Of a stretch of 64,000 bases of DNA, positions 52,490 to 64,000 are shown one piece after another (position 1 is the first letter of the stretch; every line of letters begins with the position of its first letter). This DNA is from Lingula anatina (lineage: Eukaryota > Brachiopoda > Lingulata > Lingulida > Lingulidae). The stretch spans positions 215,814 through 279,813 of the forward strand of contig NW_019775382.1 in assembly GCF_001039355.2 (NCBI RefSeq), read 5' to 3'. The position numbers and the translations under genes are program-made. Below the pieces are notes generated by a model, which saw only the letters and a list, made by a program, of their open reading frames with translations, was not told where the DNA came from and did not search any database.

Positions 52490-53612
52490 CTGGAATGCTA
52501 TCAGCGAGCAGATAAGAACGGAAAACTGCACTCGTTGAAATGGATGATGACTGTCCATCACCAAACAGAACATGTAGGAATTCGAGATAGCGTCCAGAGA
52601 TATAAGCTTCTAATCTCTATAGAAAATTCTGTTTTTTTTTTTTTTGTTTTTTTTGCCGATGTTTACCGAAGGGCTGTCAAAAAGCCAAAGTATCGCTACA
52701 CAGTTCAACAATAAGTTCTATAAGTACAGACACCCGCTGTGTCTAAATCTACTTCCTGGAGAAGTCGCAGTACAGTGAAGTACTTCTGACCTGCGCGCGC
52801 ATGATTTGAATCTCTGATTTAATCCACCATCAGATCTAAGAGCGCCTTGGATGTGAGGAGAAACAAAGCAGAACGTATATTGATATCTAAACGCTCTGGG
52901 GCGTAAAGAACTCTCTCTCAATTGAGGACGAGGACAGCTAACTTGTGCACTTAATATCTTGTCTGTTAACCGAATATTTTGCCTGAATCTAGCTTGAAAG
53001 CGCTGAACCAAATGACAAGCGCATTTAAAGTAACGCGCATAAAATGTTTTCCGGAGAGGATCATATTAAAAAGACATAATTTAATTATAGTGTGAAACCC
53101 CGTATGTTTCTTTAATAGCTTTCTCAACCAGCATGTACTCTAACCTCATCAGACTTTGCCAACAATTGCATCTTAAGAGGACGAATTATTGTGTATTTGA
53201 ATTGCTTCAGATTCCATGCTCCATAACTTGTTTAACGGACAGAGATTGAGTCTTGTCGTGCTGTGAACCATGTAATAACAAATCCCTTTTCCTCAATCTG
53301 CTCCTATGTTAGTAAGACGCGTTACTGTCTCAAACGGTTCTTTTGTAAATTAAATTGCATCCTAAAATGAAATCTTCTGGCGGCCATTGCCTAGACTTTT
53401 GTCTACAGAACCGTCGAAACCATCATCAATAACTTACTAGGCTTGAGGAAAGTGTTCTGAAAATATTCAGATTATTTCACCAGAAATCACCATAATTTAC
53501 CACTAACGATATTATCAAAAGAAATCTTGATGGAGTTTTTAAACGCAAGCAACTTTAAACTGTACTCTGGCACAATAGTGTCCTGTAAGCCAAGGATGAC
53601 CATCAGTACCCC

Positions 53613-55125
53613 ACTGCCCACTGAATTGCGATACGTTGGGTCAATGAGTAAGATATTTGAACCCCCCCCAAACTGGATTATGATACCTTGGGACGTCAAT
53701 GAGCAAGACATTGGGAATACCCCCCCCCCCTGCCCACTGAATTATGATACCTTGGGACGTCAATGAACAAGACATTGGGAATACCCCCTCCCCCCTGCCC
53801 ACTGGATTACGTTACCTTGGGACGTCAATGAGTAAGACATTGGGAATACCCTCTTCCCCTGCCCACTGGATTATGATACCTTGGGACGTCAATGAGTAAG
53901 ACATTGGGAATACCCTCTTCCCCTGCCCACTGGATTATGATACCTTGGGACGTCAATGAGTAAGACATTGGGAATACCCTCTTCCCCTGCCCACTGGATT
54001 ATGATACCTTGGGACGTCAATGAGTAAGACATTGGGAATACCCTCTTCCCCTGCCCACTGGATTACGTTACCTTGGGACGTCAATGAGTAAGACATTGGG
54101 AATACCCTCTTCCCCTGCCCACTGGATTACGTTACCTTGGGACGTCAATGAGTAAGACATTGGGAATACCCTCTTCCCCTGCCCACTGGATTACGTTACC
54201 TTGGGACGTCAATGAGTAAGACATTGGGAATACCCTCTTCCCCTGCCCACTGGATTACGTTACCTTGGGACGTCAATGAGTAAGACATTGGGAATACCCT
54301 CTTCCCCTGCCCACTGGATTACGTTACCTTGGGACGTCAATGAGTAAGACATTGGGAATACCCTCTTCCCCTGCCCACTGGATTACGTTACCTTGGGACG
54401 TCAATGAGTAAGACATTGGGAATACCCTCTTCCCCTGCCCACTGGATTACGTTACCTTGGGACGTCAATGAGTAAGACATTGGGAATACCCTCTTCCCCT
54501 GCCCACTGGATTACGTTACCTTGGGACGTCAATGAGTAAGACATTGGGAATACCCTCTTCCCCTGCCCACTGGATTACGTTACCTTGGGACGTCAATGAG
54601 TAAGACATTGGGAATACCCTCTTCCCCTGCCCACTGGATTACGTTACCTTGGGACGTCAATGAGTAAGACATTGGGAATACCCTCTTCCCCTGCCCACTG
54701 GATTACGTTACCTTGGGACGTCAATGAGTAAGACATTGGGAATACCCTCTTCCCCTGCCCACTGGATTACGTTACCTTGGGACGTCAATGAGTAAGACAT
54801 TGGGAATACCCTCTTCCCCTGCCCACTGGATTACGTTACCTTGGGACGTCAATGAGTAAGACATTGGGAATACCCTCTTCCCCTGCCCACTGGATTACGT
54901 TACCTTGGGACGTCAATGAGTAAGACATTGGGAATACCCTCTTCCCCTGCCCACTGGATTACGTTACCTTGGGACGTCAATGAGTAAGACATTGGGAATA
55001 CCCTCTTCCCCTGCCCACTGGATTACGTTACCTTGGGACGTCAATGAGTAAGACATTGGGAATACCCTCTCCCCCTTCGGTTACACTTCATTTGGGGTCA
55101 ATGAGGAACGCTTTGGGGTTGCTTG
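53613..55125. repeat. 64-bp minisatellite, about 23 units
   Basis: The unit contains 'ttgggacgtcaatgagtaag' and 'acattgggaataccc' and recurs every 64 bp from 53613 to about 55077, with a degenerate last unit to about 55125. Inner units (roughly 54060-55060) are almost identical and read 'attacgttacc'. Units near the left end read 'attatgatacc' and vary in their C-run length. This is the pattern of an array homogenised in its centre. No spacers differ between units, so it is not CRISPR-like. Confidence 0.97.
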
Positions 55126-58100
55126 ACATGTGCGTCGTTGAGTTTTAAGAAAGGGTTCGTGAAGCATGCTAGGAGGTTTAGACATATAATCTTATCGTGT
55201 TTCCACGTCAATGCCAACACTAAAATAATTATTGTCTGAAAGAAACATCAAAAACTTGCCGTGTCTTACTTTCATGGCAGTTTGTTCGATGAATTTTTGA
55301 TAGTCACTTAGTCCTTAAAAACATATTGGCCGTGTTCACCCCGAAAAGAAAAACGGAAAGTTCTTTTTTTCTTGTAATTTCGGCTTGTTAGCCTGCCATT
55401 AATCTCAAATTTCCCGGTCATTGACCTTTCCTGTGCCTGCTTTGCCACATGCAATTATATGTGAGTTTAATGCGGAAGAAACAACAATACATTGTAGATC
55501 ACATCACTGTAGACCCAGGTCTTGTTAATTCTTAGGACTGGAGTCATAACGCCCATGTATATAAGTCCTGTGGTAAATAATGAGTCTGTTTTCCTTGCAG
55601 CATAGCTTCTGGCTAAACTGGTAATTAGTCAGGTTATTTCGTGGCTATAATAGCCACATAGTCGGGTGACTGACCTTTTCCATGCCGCTCTCAACTGCTC
55701 ACATCTCGCTTCCCCGAGAGGAGGAGGTTAGGATGGGGGCAAGAATATAGATTGTTCTGAATCTATCACTGTTAACGTGACTTCAGCAAAGGACGGGGGC
55801 AATTTTGCTATGGCTGTTGGTAGACAAGTTACCTCAAAATGTTTTAACATATTTTATGGATATTTAGGGTCTCAGTGAACAAAAATGAAAGAAATAATCA
55901 CGATTTCGGCTAAACCCAGGTTTCCTAATATTTTAAAATATCTTTATTGCCTGTTTCCTCAGCGTTGGTCTGGCCACTTGTTTGTGTTGGAGCTAACTTT
56001 GCACACATACATACATATGACGTTGACATATGGCTCGGAAGTAGGAAAACACTGAAAAAAGAGAGAGTGTAGTTGACAGTTTTGAAAGTTCTACAGTACG
56101 ACCACGCAGATGGGTGCCTCGTTGATGAGAAATAAATAATGTAAGCAACCCGATCAGATCGTCCCTCTGTGTTTTGTATAAAGCTCGTGGTCATTGATTT
56201 ACTTATGTAATACCTCATATTACCAGCTATGCGCCAACAAGGAACAGAAAAAAGGGACGGGGAGTTTTGAAGCGGCCACTGGGACGAAATAGTATGAATT
56301 CTTTTCCCGTTTTAAGGTTGCGGTAATGGTTTGAAATTTTAGGCAAATAGGCGTTAGTTTGATTAGCGTGACAATGTCAATGGAACTGAGAAACAGAACA
56401 AAGTAAAAAGAAGCGTGACAACTGGACATTCTTATCAGCTGAATAGTGTTAATTACATTAAAAACTCCGCATGCACACACACGCACACACACACACACAC
56501 ACACAAAACAAAAGCAATAACTCTGATTATGGAAATTCTCCATTTACAATGGCAACAGAAAATATCTACCATAGCAGTTGGTTTTGGTTGCAAACCGTTC
56601 GATTATATTTTTATTCTCACTTTGATAGCAAATAAGTCTATATTAATTAGCGACGGATATAGTTTAAGGACAATTCAAAATCTGTTTTCTGAGAATAAGT
56701 TTTCAGGCTGTAACCTTGAACAAAGCAAGTTCTAAGAAACGGTTAAAGTTGATTGAATAACAGTAGATTCTGGGAAATGTAATAACTGCAATCTCAGCCA
56801 GGGTTTTTAAAATCATAAAATACTCTGGAAAAGACAAGAACCCAATAAACACAGTGTCCGTCGTGTAACTTACTTACCCAATGTGAGCTATACTACCAGG
56901 CATTTTAGTTCCTGGGTACTAATCAATTTCGTCTATTCGCCCACAGCGAAACGCTCCATTAATCTGCTTTATAATAGGGATAATATTGTGACACTCTTGA
57001 TTAAAAACTTTGATGTGATTCACATGTCCCTCATTAAAAAGATAACATTTACAAATGTAACAACAAATATTTGGTAATAGAGCTCTGAACCCTCATATCT
57101 TTAACCCCGGGCCCCGGCAAAAGTTTTTTCCCCAACTCACGTGGTTTAAACACATTTAAGCACGGTTTAAGCACTGTTCTCCTTCCTGACCAATGTGGGG
57201 TGTATTGATGACCGACTGTGCCAGAATGATAGAAAACGAGGGCATGACTCTTTTCTGGGAACGTTAGGTACACAGTGAAACATGCCATTAAACAGAAAAC
57301 TTCAAAGCATTCATTCAGAACAGTAGGTCATAGAAGACACGTTATTAAAATTGTATTAATGTAAATGTGATACCGCCTGTGTGATTCATGGTGGCTTTGA
57401 AGTCAGTAGCTTCCTCCGCGTCTCGAGAAAAAATGGCATCGATATCAGTTCAAGGGAAGGACAAGTTATCTCATTTTTTTCATTAATTTTCTTTTGAACT
57501 TCTAATAACCTTATCTTTACACGCTACCAAGTCTTTTCCCTTTTCTGTGAGTTGTTGACAGTGTTGCCTCGGAAGATTAGAACTAATATTGCTTTAAGAT
57601 AATTTACACAGAAATGAATTTGATTTCACAGAAAGAAATGTAATAACCTAAATGCTCCTATTTTTTGTCTGAAAATATTAACAAAACACCAAATGATCAC
57701 CTGCTATCAATGTTTTATCATCATTAAGTTGAATTTGGAGAATAGTTGAAAAATGTCCACATAAATTGGGGGAAAAAACTGAACTGACTGAGACTGGCAC
57801 CTCTGCAGTGTCAACGACCCCCCAACCCCCGGACTTCCATTCCTAGGAATACCATTCCTGTCACACCTGTGAAGGATTTCTATAATGCCAGTAAATATGA
57901 TCAACTAAGAAGAGGAAAAATAACACTACACGATAAAGAAAGACATTGTCAAATGCTGTATGGTTTCTGTACTGTTGGGAAATCCTATTTGTTTCATTAT
58001 GTTCACAGCAATGAGCGGACTTCCTCTTTGTACATGTATCAAGTATTAGCTGAGACTACAGACAGCAAAATCGTTCACACGTGCCTTCATTACCACTTCA

Positions 58101-59840
58101 TGTCTACCAAGACACACCAAAGGTACACTTCGTGAATATTCCAGGAGGTGTTTCTCAGATTCTAAGCCGCTTATGCACATGACGTCTACGTGAACAGTTG
58201 CGATAAGCCATTTATGTTGATTTTACTGCTAAATGAAAATACATCACCATAGAAAACAGATCATTGTTAATAGCAATGGACATGCAAGCTATTTTAATTA
58301 ACAATAAGTTTGAGGCTTCCCAGAATGCATCTCATTGTCACTTCTCTGGTGAATTATAAATGTCATGAGAGTTGCTGTTCAGTCCTGGTAGCGGTCATCT
58401 TCACCACTATGTGGTACCTAGTCGGCAGACCTAACGCAATGCACAGCTTCTATTCTCATAGTCTATTTATAATTAATTAATTGTCAGAACACAACACAAC
58501 ACAACATAACTGTATGTCTGCGTTTACAGAAATATTGTTTAGGATTTAACTTATAATATTGCTGTATGCATTGATCGTATAATTATTGCTAAATGTATTG
58601 GTCTTGTAATTAGAATTCAGACTTCTGTCCACTTCCGCAAAAATTGCTGCATGTTATTTTTGTCGTAATCTATCCCATAATATGTGAATATTATGTAAAA
58701 CATGTAACATTTGTCGTAATCTATCCCATAATATGTACATTTTGTAAGACATGCTGACGTTAATATGCCATCCCATCCTTCTTCTTTAAAGCTCTGCCCA
58801 TTGTTTATCGTAAATTTAACCGCTGTGTAAATCGATGCAAGATAGTGAACGATTTGCGTTTGGAACTAAATAAGATATCAACATGGAAATGGTCATTGTT
58901 TTACGACAAAGGTGTGCCGTACAATCTGGTGCCAGTGGTTGCTTTTGAATTTTTTGAGCTCCAGAAAACAAAACATCATTTCGCCTCTGTCTGACAAAAT
59001 CAGAAGTAAGCCTATAAAAAAGATTCCCCAACACCAGATTGTTGATGTAATAGTTATTGTTGTGATTAAATAGGTGTTAAACCGGAGTCTTTAACTGTTC
59101 ATGTGAGGGACATCTGTTTGAAATAAAAAACACAATTACCCTCCCCCCCTCCAATATGACAGCATTACCCTATAACACGGCAATACTTATTTCTGCATAA
59201 TCTAACCGGATAAGGAAATAGATCCTAACGTATTGATTCACCTTTAGCCCTTCAAGAATACTATAATGAGCTAATACTATTGATAATATTTAGATAGATA
59301 CCGATCCGATTTCAAATATGACTTAAAATTACTGTCAAATACATCATGCTAAGTAATCAACTGTTAACGTTACTCGATTATTTTAAAATGACAGTAGTAC
59401 ATGTATATTTGCTATCGTGTGCTGTCCATGGCAGGACACGCGGCGCCCAGTTTCTACCAGAACTCATACTTATAGAGGCTACTGGGTCTTGGCACACGCG
59501 TCAGTTACTGCCCTGGGGGAAATCAAACCAGCTCCATTGCAATGCTCACCGCAGTCTGGTCAATCTAATAACCGTTAAAGGTATCTTCTTTTCCACCAGA
59601 TAACACTGCCATTGTGATAACTGGGTCGTCATTTTACAGCATGGGCATTTTAGAATAAATTAGAAGAAAAAGAAAGTGTTGTACACATGTAATGGGGTAG
59701 CATGAGGTTTCTTATGAACATTCCGTCACGTGCGTACCATTTCTGTTTCGCAGTTCTGTAAAGGGTATTTAAATATCTTTGTTTTAGCATTCAGTTTCAT
59801 AATACTTAAATGCGTTTTTAATCATGTCTGGAGCATAGAA

Positions 59841-61073
59841 AGATTCTATAATCTCTGCTAGTCTGTAATTGTCAACATAACTACATCCTCGACTGATCCG
59901 TGTGCTTTGTGGCCGCCAGCTTTCATTTTAACTTAGGGACAACATTCAAAATGTTGGGGTGTGGTGTCAAAGAGTACGTTTTCAATCCATCCAATTTTAC
60001 TTCTCAACTCGTTCTTTGTTGAGTTGCCTTTATCCTCTCCTGAGACTCAGGATTGATGGCAAAGAAATGATTTTTTTTACATTTATTGAAAGCTCAAATA
60101 TGTCTCTGTAAAAGCCTTCACCTTATGTTTGTACATGTGACATTTATCTGCTTAAGCTCTGATACACCATGTATGGGGATATTTTTAGCAAAGAAGCACT
60201 CCTCTTGAGTGACAGAAAATGTCCTGTGCATCATAATGACTCATGAACAATTAATATTTTGTTTTATAATAAGATTCTAAGATTATATTTAAAACTACAT
60301 ATTTATTGGACATAACTCACACCTAAATGTACTAATTGGCCTCTCATAATCTTATCTCACTCACGAATGTCTTTTAACAAAGCAACACAGACGGTGAAGT
60401 CCCCACAGTTCATTTACTCCCACAGGGGGCCTACCGGTAGAGTGCAAACACTTCGTATTCGGTCTCTTCAGACGCATTTGGTATTAACTGTTTTAGTTCT
60501 TAACACAACAGTAATCGTCTACGTCGATGCATTCAAGATTTATAATTCCCCATTTAAGCTTCCCACCTGTCTCCTCCAACAAGCTGTCTGAATGACTGTA
60601 CTTCAGTGAAGCTTTTCAAATTGAAAATTAAAACAGTCGTCTGGAGAAACGTTTTAGGACCAAAGCGGTTCATCAGTGACCCTGTGTGAGCCGGCCAAGA
60701 ATCTGTATTCAGTTGAAAATGTTCTTGATATGACATTCCAAAAGGGCGCTCTCAGAACAAGTTAACCGTGGACTTACTGATTAAATATGGCCGCCCATTT
60801 AAAAGAAATGCCGCTTATTATTTAATGGGCCCCCTGCTTCCCACGCGCGCCGTCCTAGCAATTTAACCTCGGAGCGAAGATTTAATCTGTTTAATTGCTA
60901 GGCCCCCTGCAGTGGTAGGGTCGCTTTCAAGTGGGATATGCCATATTTGATCCGTGGACCAGTTAGCGGATCAACTGTTCTGTATGTGGCCAAACAGGCT
61001 GATACCTCTCATCCCCGCCTACAACATCCAGATATTAACTTAAAAGTCATTTCTACATCTCATACTGTCTACG
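59841..61073 (+). repeat. Upstream half of a tandem segmental duplication (copy 1)
   Basis: From AGATTCTATAATCTCTGCT at 59841 the sequence matches 62581 onward, with substitutions, indels and two copy-specific insertions, up to the start codons of the two secreted-protein ORFs (61074 and 63957). Inside this copy an extra segment at about 60740-60990 is absent from copy 2; it includes a hairpin at 60854-60902. Confidence 0.85.
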
Positions 61074-62353
61074 ATGAGTGTTCTTTGTGTCGTCTTTTTG
61101 GCCACTTTTCTTGTTGTCCCACTTGTAAGAGGGGACCAGGATGTTTTCGCCAAAAAGTTGCAGATATTTAAACTGGAAGCTCACATTTCCCTCATCACAG
61201 GGAAGCTGAAGGCAGAGTGTAGTGGCCATGTCGACCCTGCCCCAGAACACGCCATGCTGATTGGGCGCCGTGCTGTCTTACTGCTCGACCTGGATCTGGA
61301 GACAGAATTCAAGAAAAACCTGTTTGACCAGTTAGTAAAGGTAAATAAGGGGCGACAATACTTTTTTTTAAAGCAATGTGGATAATGAGTACATATATAT
61401 TTACTATAAAGTACGTATGAAGTCAGCGCACATTCCCTATACACTGTATAAACCACTTCTATTGGTTTGTTATACTACTTAAATAAAGTCGCCATGCCAA
61501 GGCATAAATAAAATTAATCACTCAATCAGCCATTAGCAACAATTAAAACCGCACCTTTTTAGAATTTCTGGTCGTAAAGCTACCGAATTTTCTGTCCCTC
61601 TAGTTCGTAAAAGTCCGTCAAATGAGGTAGTAAAGTATGGCACATTATAACTGCTGCACCTGCAGTTATTAAAATGAGTTACCGTAAACTCTGAGGCTTA
61701 TATACATGTATATAGCACAGAAAGAAAAAAAGCAGAAAAGGCTTGTTCAAATACCCTATTTCGGGAAATAGGAAACGAAGCAATTAAGTTATGATATATG
61801 GAACTATATGGCGGCATTTGAACGAGTTTAATGGCAAAAATTGACTTTTGATGCATCTGTAATTTATAATGCATTGCTCTGCATACTTTTTCCAACGAAA
61901 AAAAAACTTTTTAAATTTAATCAGGACCATTCCCAAGCTGAAAGGAAAGAACACTGTAGTGGAAATGAATTGTTACTGAAAATAATTTCACTGTTCAATA
62001 TTTTGCCAATTGTTATACTATTATCTTCTCATTCTGGATAGTTTACGACAATATTGAAAAATACTTTCAAATTACATGTCCGTATTATCTTCCAGTTGTA
62101 TGCGGAGTGCAGGCTACAGCAGACAACAATTCGGAAGAACCCCTGGCGCCGCACTGCCGTCCCGTGGCGGACAACGTTCCGGACAACCCCCTGGCACCGT
62201 ACTGGCACCCCATGGACTACACGTGCCCCTCCTACACCTCCACCTACAGCTGCCCCGCCTAGACCTGCCCTGGTTACACCTGCCCCACCTACACCTTCAC
62301 GTTCACCTGCCCCGCCAACGACCACCACACAAATGGTCCACTACTTGTCGTAG
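61074..62353 (+). CDS. Small secreted protein with Pro/Thr/Trp-Arg-rich tail, two exons, family unknown
   Basis: Exon 1 is 61074-61340 (89 codons, donor AAAG/GTAAAT). Exon 2 is 62096-62353 (acceptor ATCTTCCAG) with stop TAG. The join is phase 0 and gives 174 residues. Residues 1-20 form a signal peptide (MSVLCVVFLATFLVVPLVRG), probably cleaved before Asp21. Residues 21-95 are probably helical, with two cysteines in matching contexts, KLKAEC (Cys49) and KLYAEC (Cys94), that may pair. From about 103 the chain becomes basic and repetitive: four Pro-Trp words (105, 112, 121, 128), mostly followed by R/H and T, then a Pro/Ala/Thr-rich tail (133-167), likely O-glycosylated. GRR at 64-66 resembles a peptide-processing site but lies before a hydrophobic helix, so its use is doubtful. 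I do not recognise the family; a mucin-like, adhesive or matrix role is only a guess. A paralogue begins at 63957, which supports a real gene. Confidence 0.72.
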
Positions 62354-63135
62354 CTACCTCATTTTAATAAGAAATAAGAGATAAATTCAGAAACCGTCGG
62401 TGTGACTCACAATCATGTAGTGCTTACGGGAAAATATAAAACCACAAAAATGCGACAACGTTGTTAAAATGTTTTTTAAAGCGTTCCATTGTCGTGTGGT
62501 GTTTGATATATAAATAGGTGGTCGTTCTTACTACTTAATTCAGTTCACAACATGGCCGGTTGCTCAGTACTGTGGAAGAGAGATTCTATAATCTCTGCTG
62601 GTCTGTAATTATCAACAGAACTACATCCTCGACTGATCTGTGTACTTTATGGCTGCCAGCTTTCATTTTAACTTAGGGAAAACTTTCAAAATGTTGAAGT
62701 GTGGTGTCAAAGAGTACGTTTTCAATATATCCAATTTTACTTTTCACAACTCGTTCTTTGTTGAATTGTCTTCATCCCCTCCCGAGACACAGGATTGATG
62801 GCAAAGAAATTATTTTTTTACATTATTGGAAAGCTCAAACATGTCTCAGTAAAAACCTTCCCTATGTGATTGTACGTGTGACATTTGTCTGTTTACGCTC
62901 TGATATACCATGGGGATATCTCTGTATGGGGATATCTCTGCAATTATTAGCATAGCTCTTCCCTTTGGTGACGGAAATCAACTTAATTGTCTATCATCTG
63001 TAAAAAAACTCATAAACAATTAATATTTTGTTTTGACATAAGATTTGTAGTTGACGCTTAAAACTTCTCTTATTATTTCTTGAGATATATCAAGTATTTT
63101 GACATGAAAGTACCGGCTAGTACAGCTGTCTCATA

Positions 63136-63330
63136 GACCACGGTATAGAAATGGTCAAACCCTTAGTTTACAATGACCACGGTATACAAGTTGTCAAACT
63201 CTTAGTTTACAATGACCACGGTATACAAGTTGTCAAACTCTTAGTTTACAATGACCACGGTATACAAGTTGTCAAACTCTTAGTTTACAATGACCACGGT
63301 ATACAAGTTGTCAAACTCTTAGTTTACATA
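63136..63330. repeat. 39-bp minisatellite, about 5 units
   Basis: The unit beginning 'gaccacggtatacaagttgt' is repeated about five times. As 39 is divisible by three it keeps an 82-codon plus frame open, made of a 13-residue repeat; this frame is not considered a gene. Confidence 0.9.
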
Positions 63331-63956
63331 AAAGGACATGTAACGTTTGCTGTAAGAAGACGGTCTAAAATGGAGGTTGGATCAACAAAGATAATGTGAA
63401 AGACTATCAGAAAATACATCTGGGTCCGCCCCTGTACTTGGATGTACAGTATGTATGGTCATCTAATAATCTTATCTCACTCACGAATTTTCATCAACAA
63501 ACGCGACGCAGACGGTAAAGTTCACATAGCAGATTGACCGGTACAGGGGGGGAGGGGCATACTGCAAAGAGTTCGTACGAAGTTCAACATTAGGTCTCTT
63601 CAGGCGTGTTTGGTATCAACTGTTTTGGTTCTTAACACGGCAGTAAGCGTCTGATGCATTTAAGACTTATAACTCCCCAGCCACGCTTTCTACCTCCAAC
63701 AATCTGTCTGAATAACTCTACTGCAGTAAAGCTTTCCAAATGTCTGAAAATTAAAATAGTCGTCTGGAGAAGCATTATAGGACGAAAGCGGTTTATCAGT
63801 GACCCTGTGTGAGCCGGCCAAGGATTTGTATTAAATTGGTTATTGGTTTGATATGACATTAGCAGACAGGCTGATACTCCTCTCACCCTCAGCTACGACT
63901 TCCAGATATTTACTTTTAATTTAGTTGTACATCTCATTGAAGGCACCATACTGCCC

Positions 63957-64000
63957 ATGTTGAGTGATTTGTGTGCGGTATTCCTGGCCATTACTGCCCT
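63957..64000 (+). CDS. Start of a paralogous secreted-protein gene (partial, cut by window end)
   Basis: The ATG at 63957 opens a frame reading MLSDLCAVFLAITAL to the window edge, a typical signal-peptide beginning. It aligns with MSVLCVVFLATFLV of the gene at 61074, and the preceding DNA is the second copy of the block upstream of that gene. Only 44 bases are visible, so intactness cannot be judged. Confidence 0.55.
   Translation, partial: MLSDLCAVFLAITA

Larger units (their letters stand above)
47101..61073. other. Mostly intergenic region left of the secreted-protein genes
   Basis: No complete gene is supported. It contains a short direct repeat near 47235-47310, a fold-back element at 49885-50138, a weak minus-strand exon-like segment at 52364-52489, a T-rich run near 52630-52652, the 64-bp minisatellite at 53613-55125, a CA run near 56473-56504, a 56-bp duplication near 58670-58740, and from 59841 the block that is repeated at 62581. 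Confidence 0.55.
62581..64000 (+). repeat. Tandem segmental duplication (copy 2), truncated by window end
   Basis: Diverged copy of 59841-61073 extending into the start of the second secreted-protein ORF. It carries its own insertion (about 63120-63440) containing a 39-bp minisatellite and, near 63420-63434, the word GGGTCCGCCCCTG, which matches the end of the MITE-like family seen at 6303 and 35063. Confidence 0.85.

Noticed and set aside
52382-52573. Frame with WQWTAGVLMAV resembling part of a TRPA-type channel helix
   Set aside because: The match is about ten residues, the frame ends at a stop soon after, and the alternative frame between proper splice sites is a better reading.
53613-55125. 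CRISPR-like regular array
   Set aside because: The 64-bp units are contiguous copies with no variable spacers, and the DNA is from an animal.
59346-59603. 85-codon plus-strand frame just before the duplicated block
   Set aside because: It lies outside the duplication, lacks a convincing signal peptide and does not align with the secreted-protein genes.
63151-63399. 82-codon plus-strand frame with a 13-residue repeat
   Set aside because: It is the in-frame reading of a 39-bp minisatellite inside a copy-specific insertion.

Overview
The window looks like AT-rich nuclear DNA from an animal, most likely a marine lophotrochozoan such as a mollusc or brachiopod. The grounds are: split genes with GT/AG introns, an ABCH-type half transporter, an intronless rhodopsin-like peptide-receptor gene, a Tc1/mariner element, many microsatellites and fold-back repeats, and assembly N runs. 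The phylum is an inference from gene families and repeat style; nothing in the window proves it.

Layout. Positions 1-2093 are repeat-bearing flank. Positions 2094-10232, minus strand, hold an ABC transporter gene of the ABCH (ABCG20/ABCG23-like) type. Seventeen coding exons could be placed with consistent splice phases, preceded by a probable 5' UTR exon (about 10867-10985) and a TATA box (11012-11019). The nucleotide-binding domain is intact. The part of the membrane domain expected between the exons ending at 3491 and starting at 2203 cannot be found; a 45-bp minisatellite lies there instead. Positions 11020-19748 are intergenic, with small repeats and a 308-N gap. Positions 19749-21074, minus strand, are a complete single-exon class A GPCR. 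Positions 21075-32440 are intergenic. Positions 32441-33751 are a Tc1-type transposon with perfect 27-bp inverted ends and TA target duplications, but a broken transposase. Positions 33752-61073 are mostly intergenic, with two MITE-like or fold-back elements, another palindromic element and a 64-bp minisatellite of about 23 units. A short exon-like segment on the minus strand near 52.4 kb is uncertain.

At the right end, 61074-62353 (plus strand) encodes a small two-exon secreted protein with a Pro/Thr/Trp-Arg-rich tail that I cannot assign to a family. A block starting at 59841 is repeated from 62581 to the window edge. The second copy carries the start of a paralogous signal-peptide ORF at 63957, so a tandem family of secreted-protein genes probably continues beyond the window.

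The genes are functionally unrelated (membrane export, neuropeptide-type signalling, secretion), as is usual for animal intergenic neighbourhoods; no operon-like system is visible. The features most worth following up are the duplicated secreted-protein family, the ABCH gene with its missing membrane segment, and the fold-back and satellite elements.
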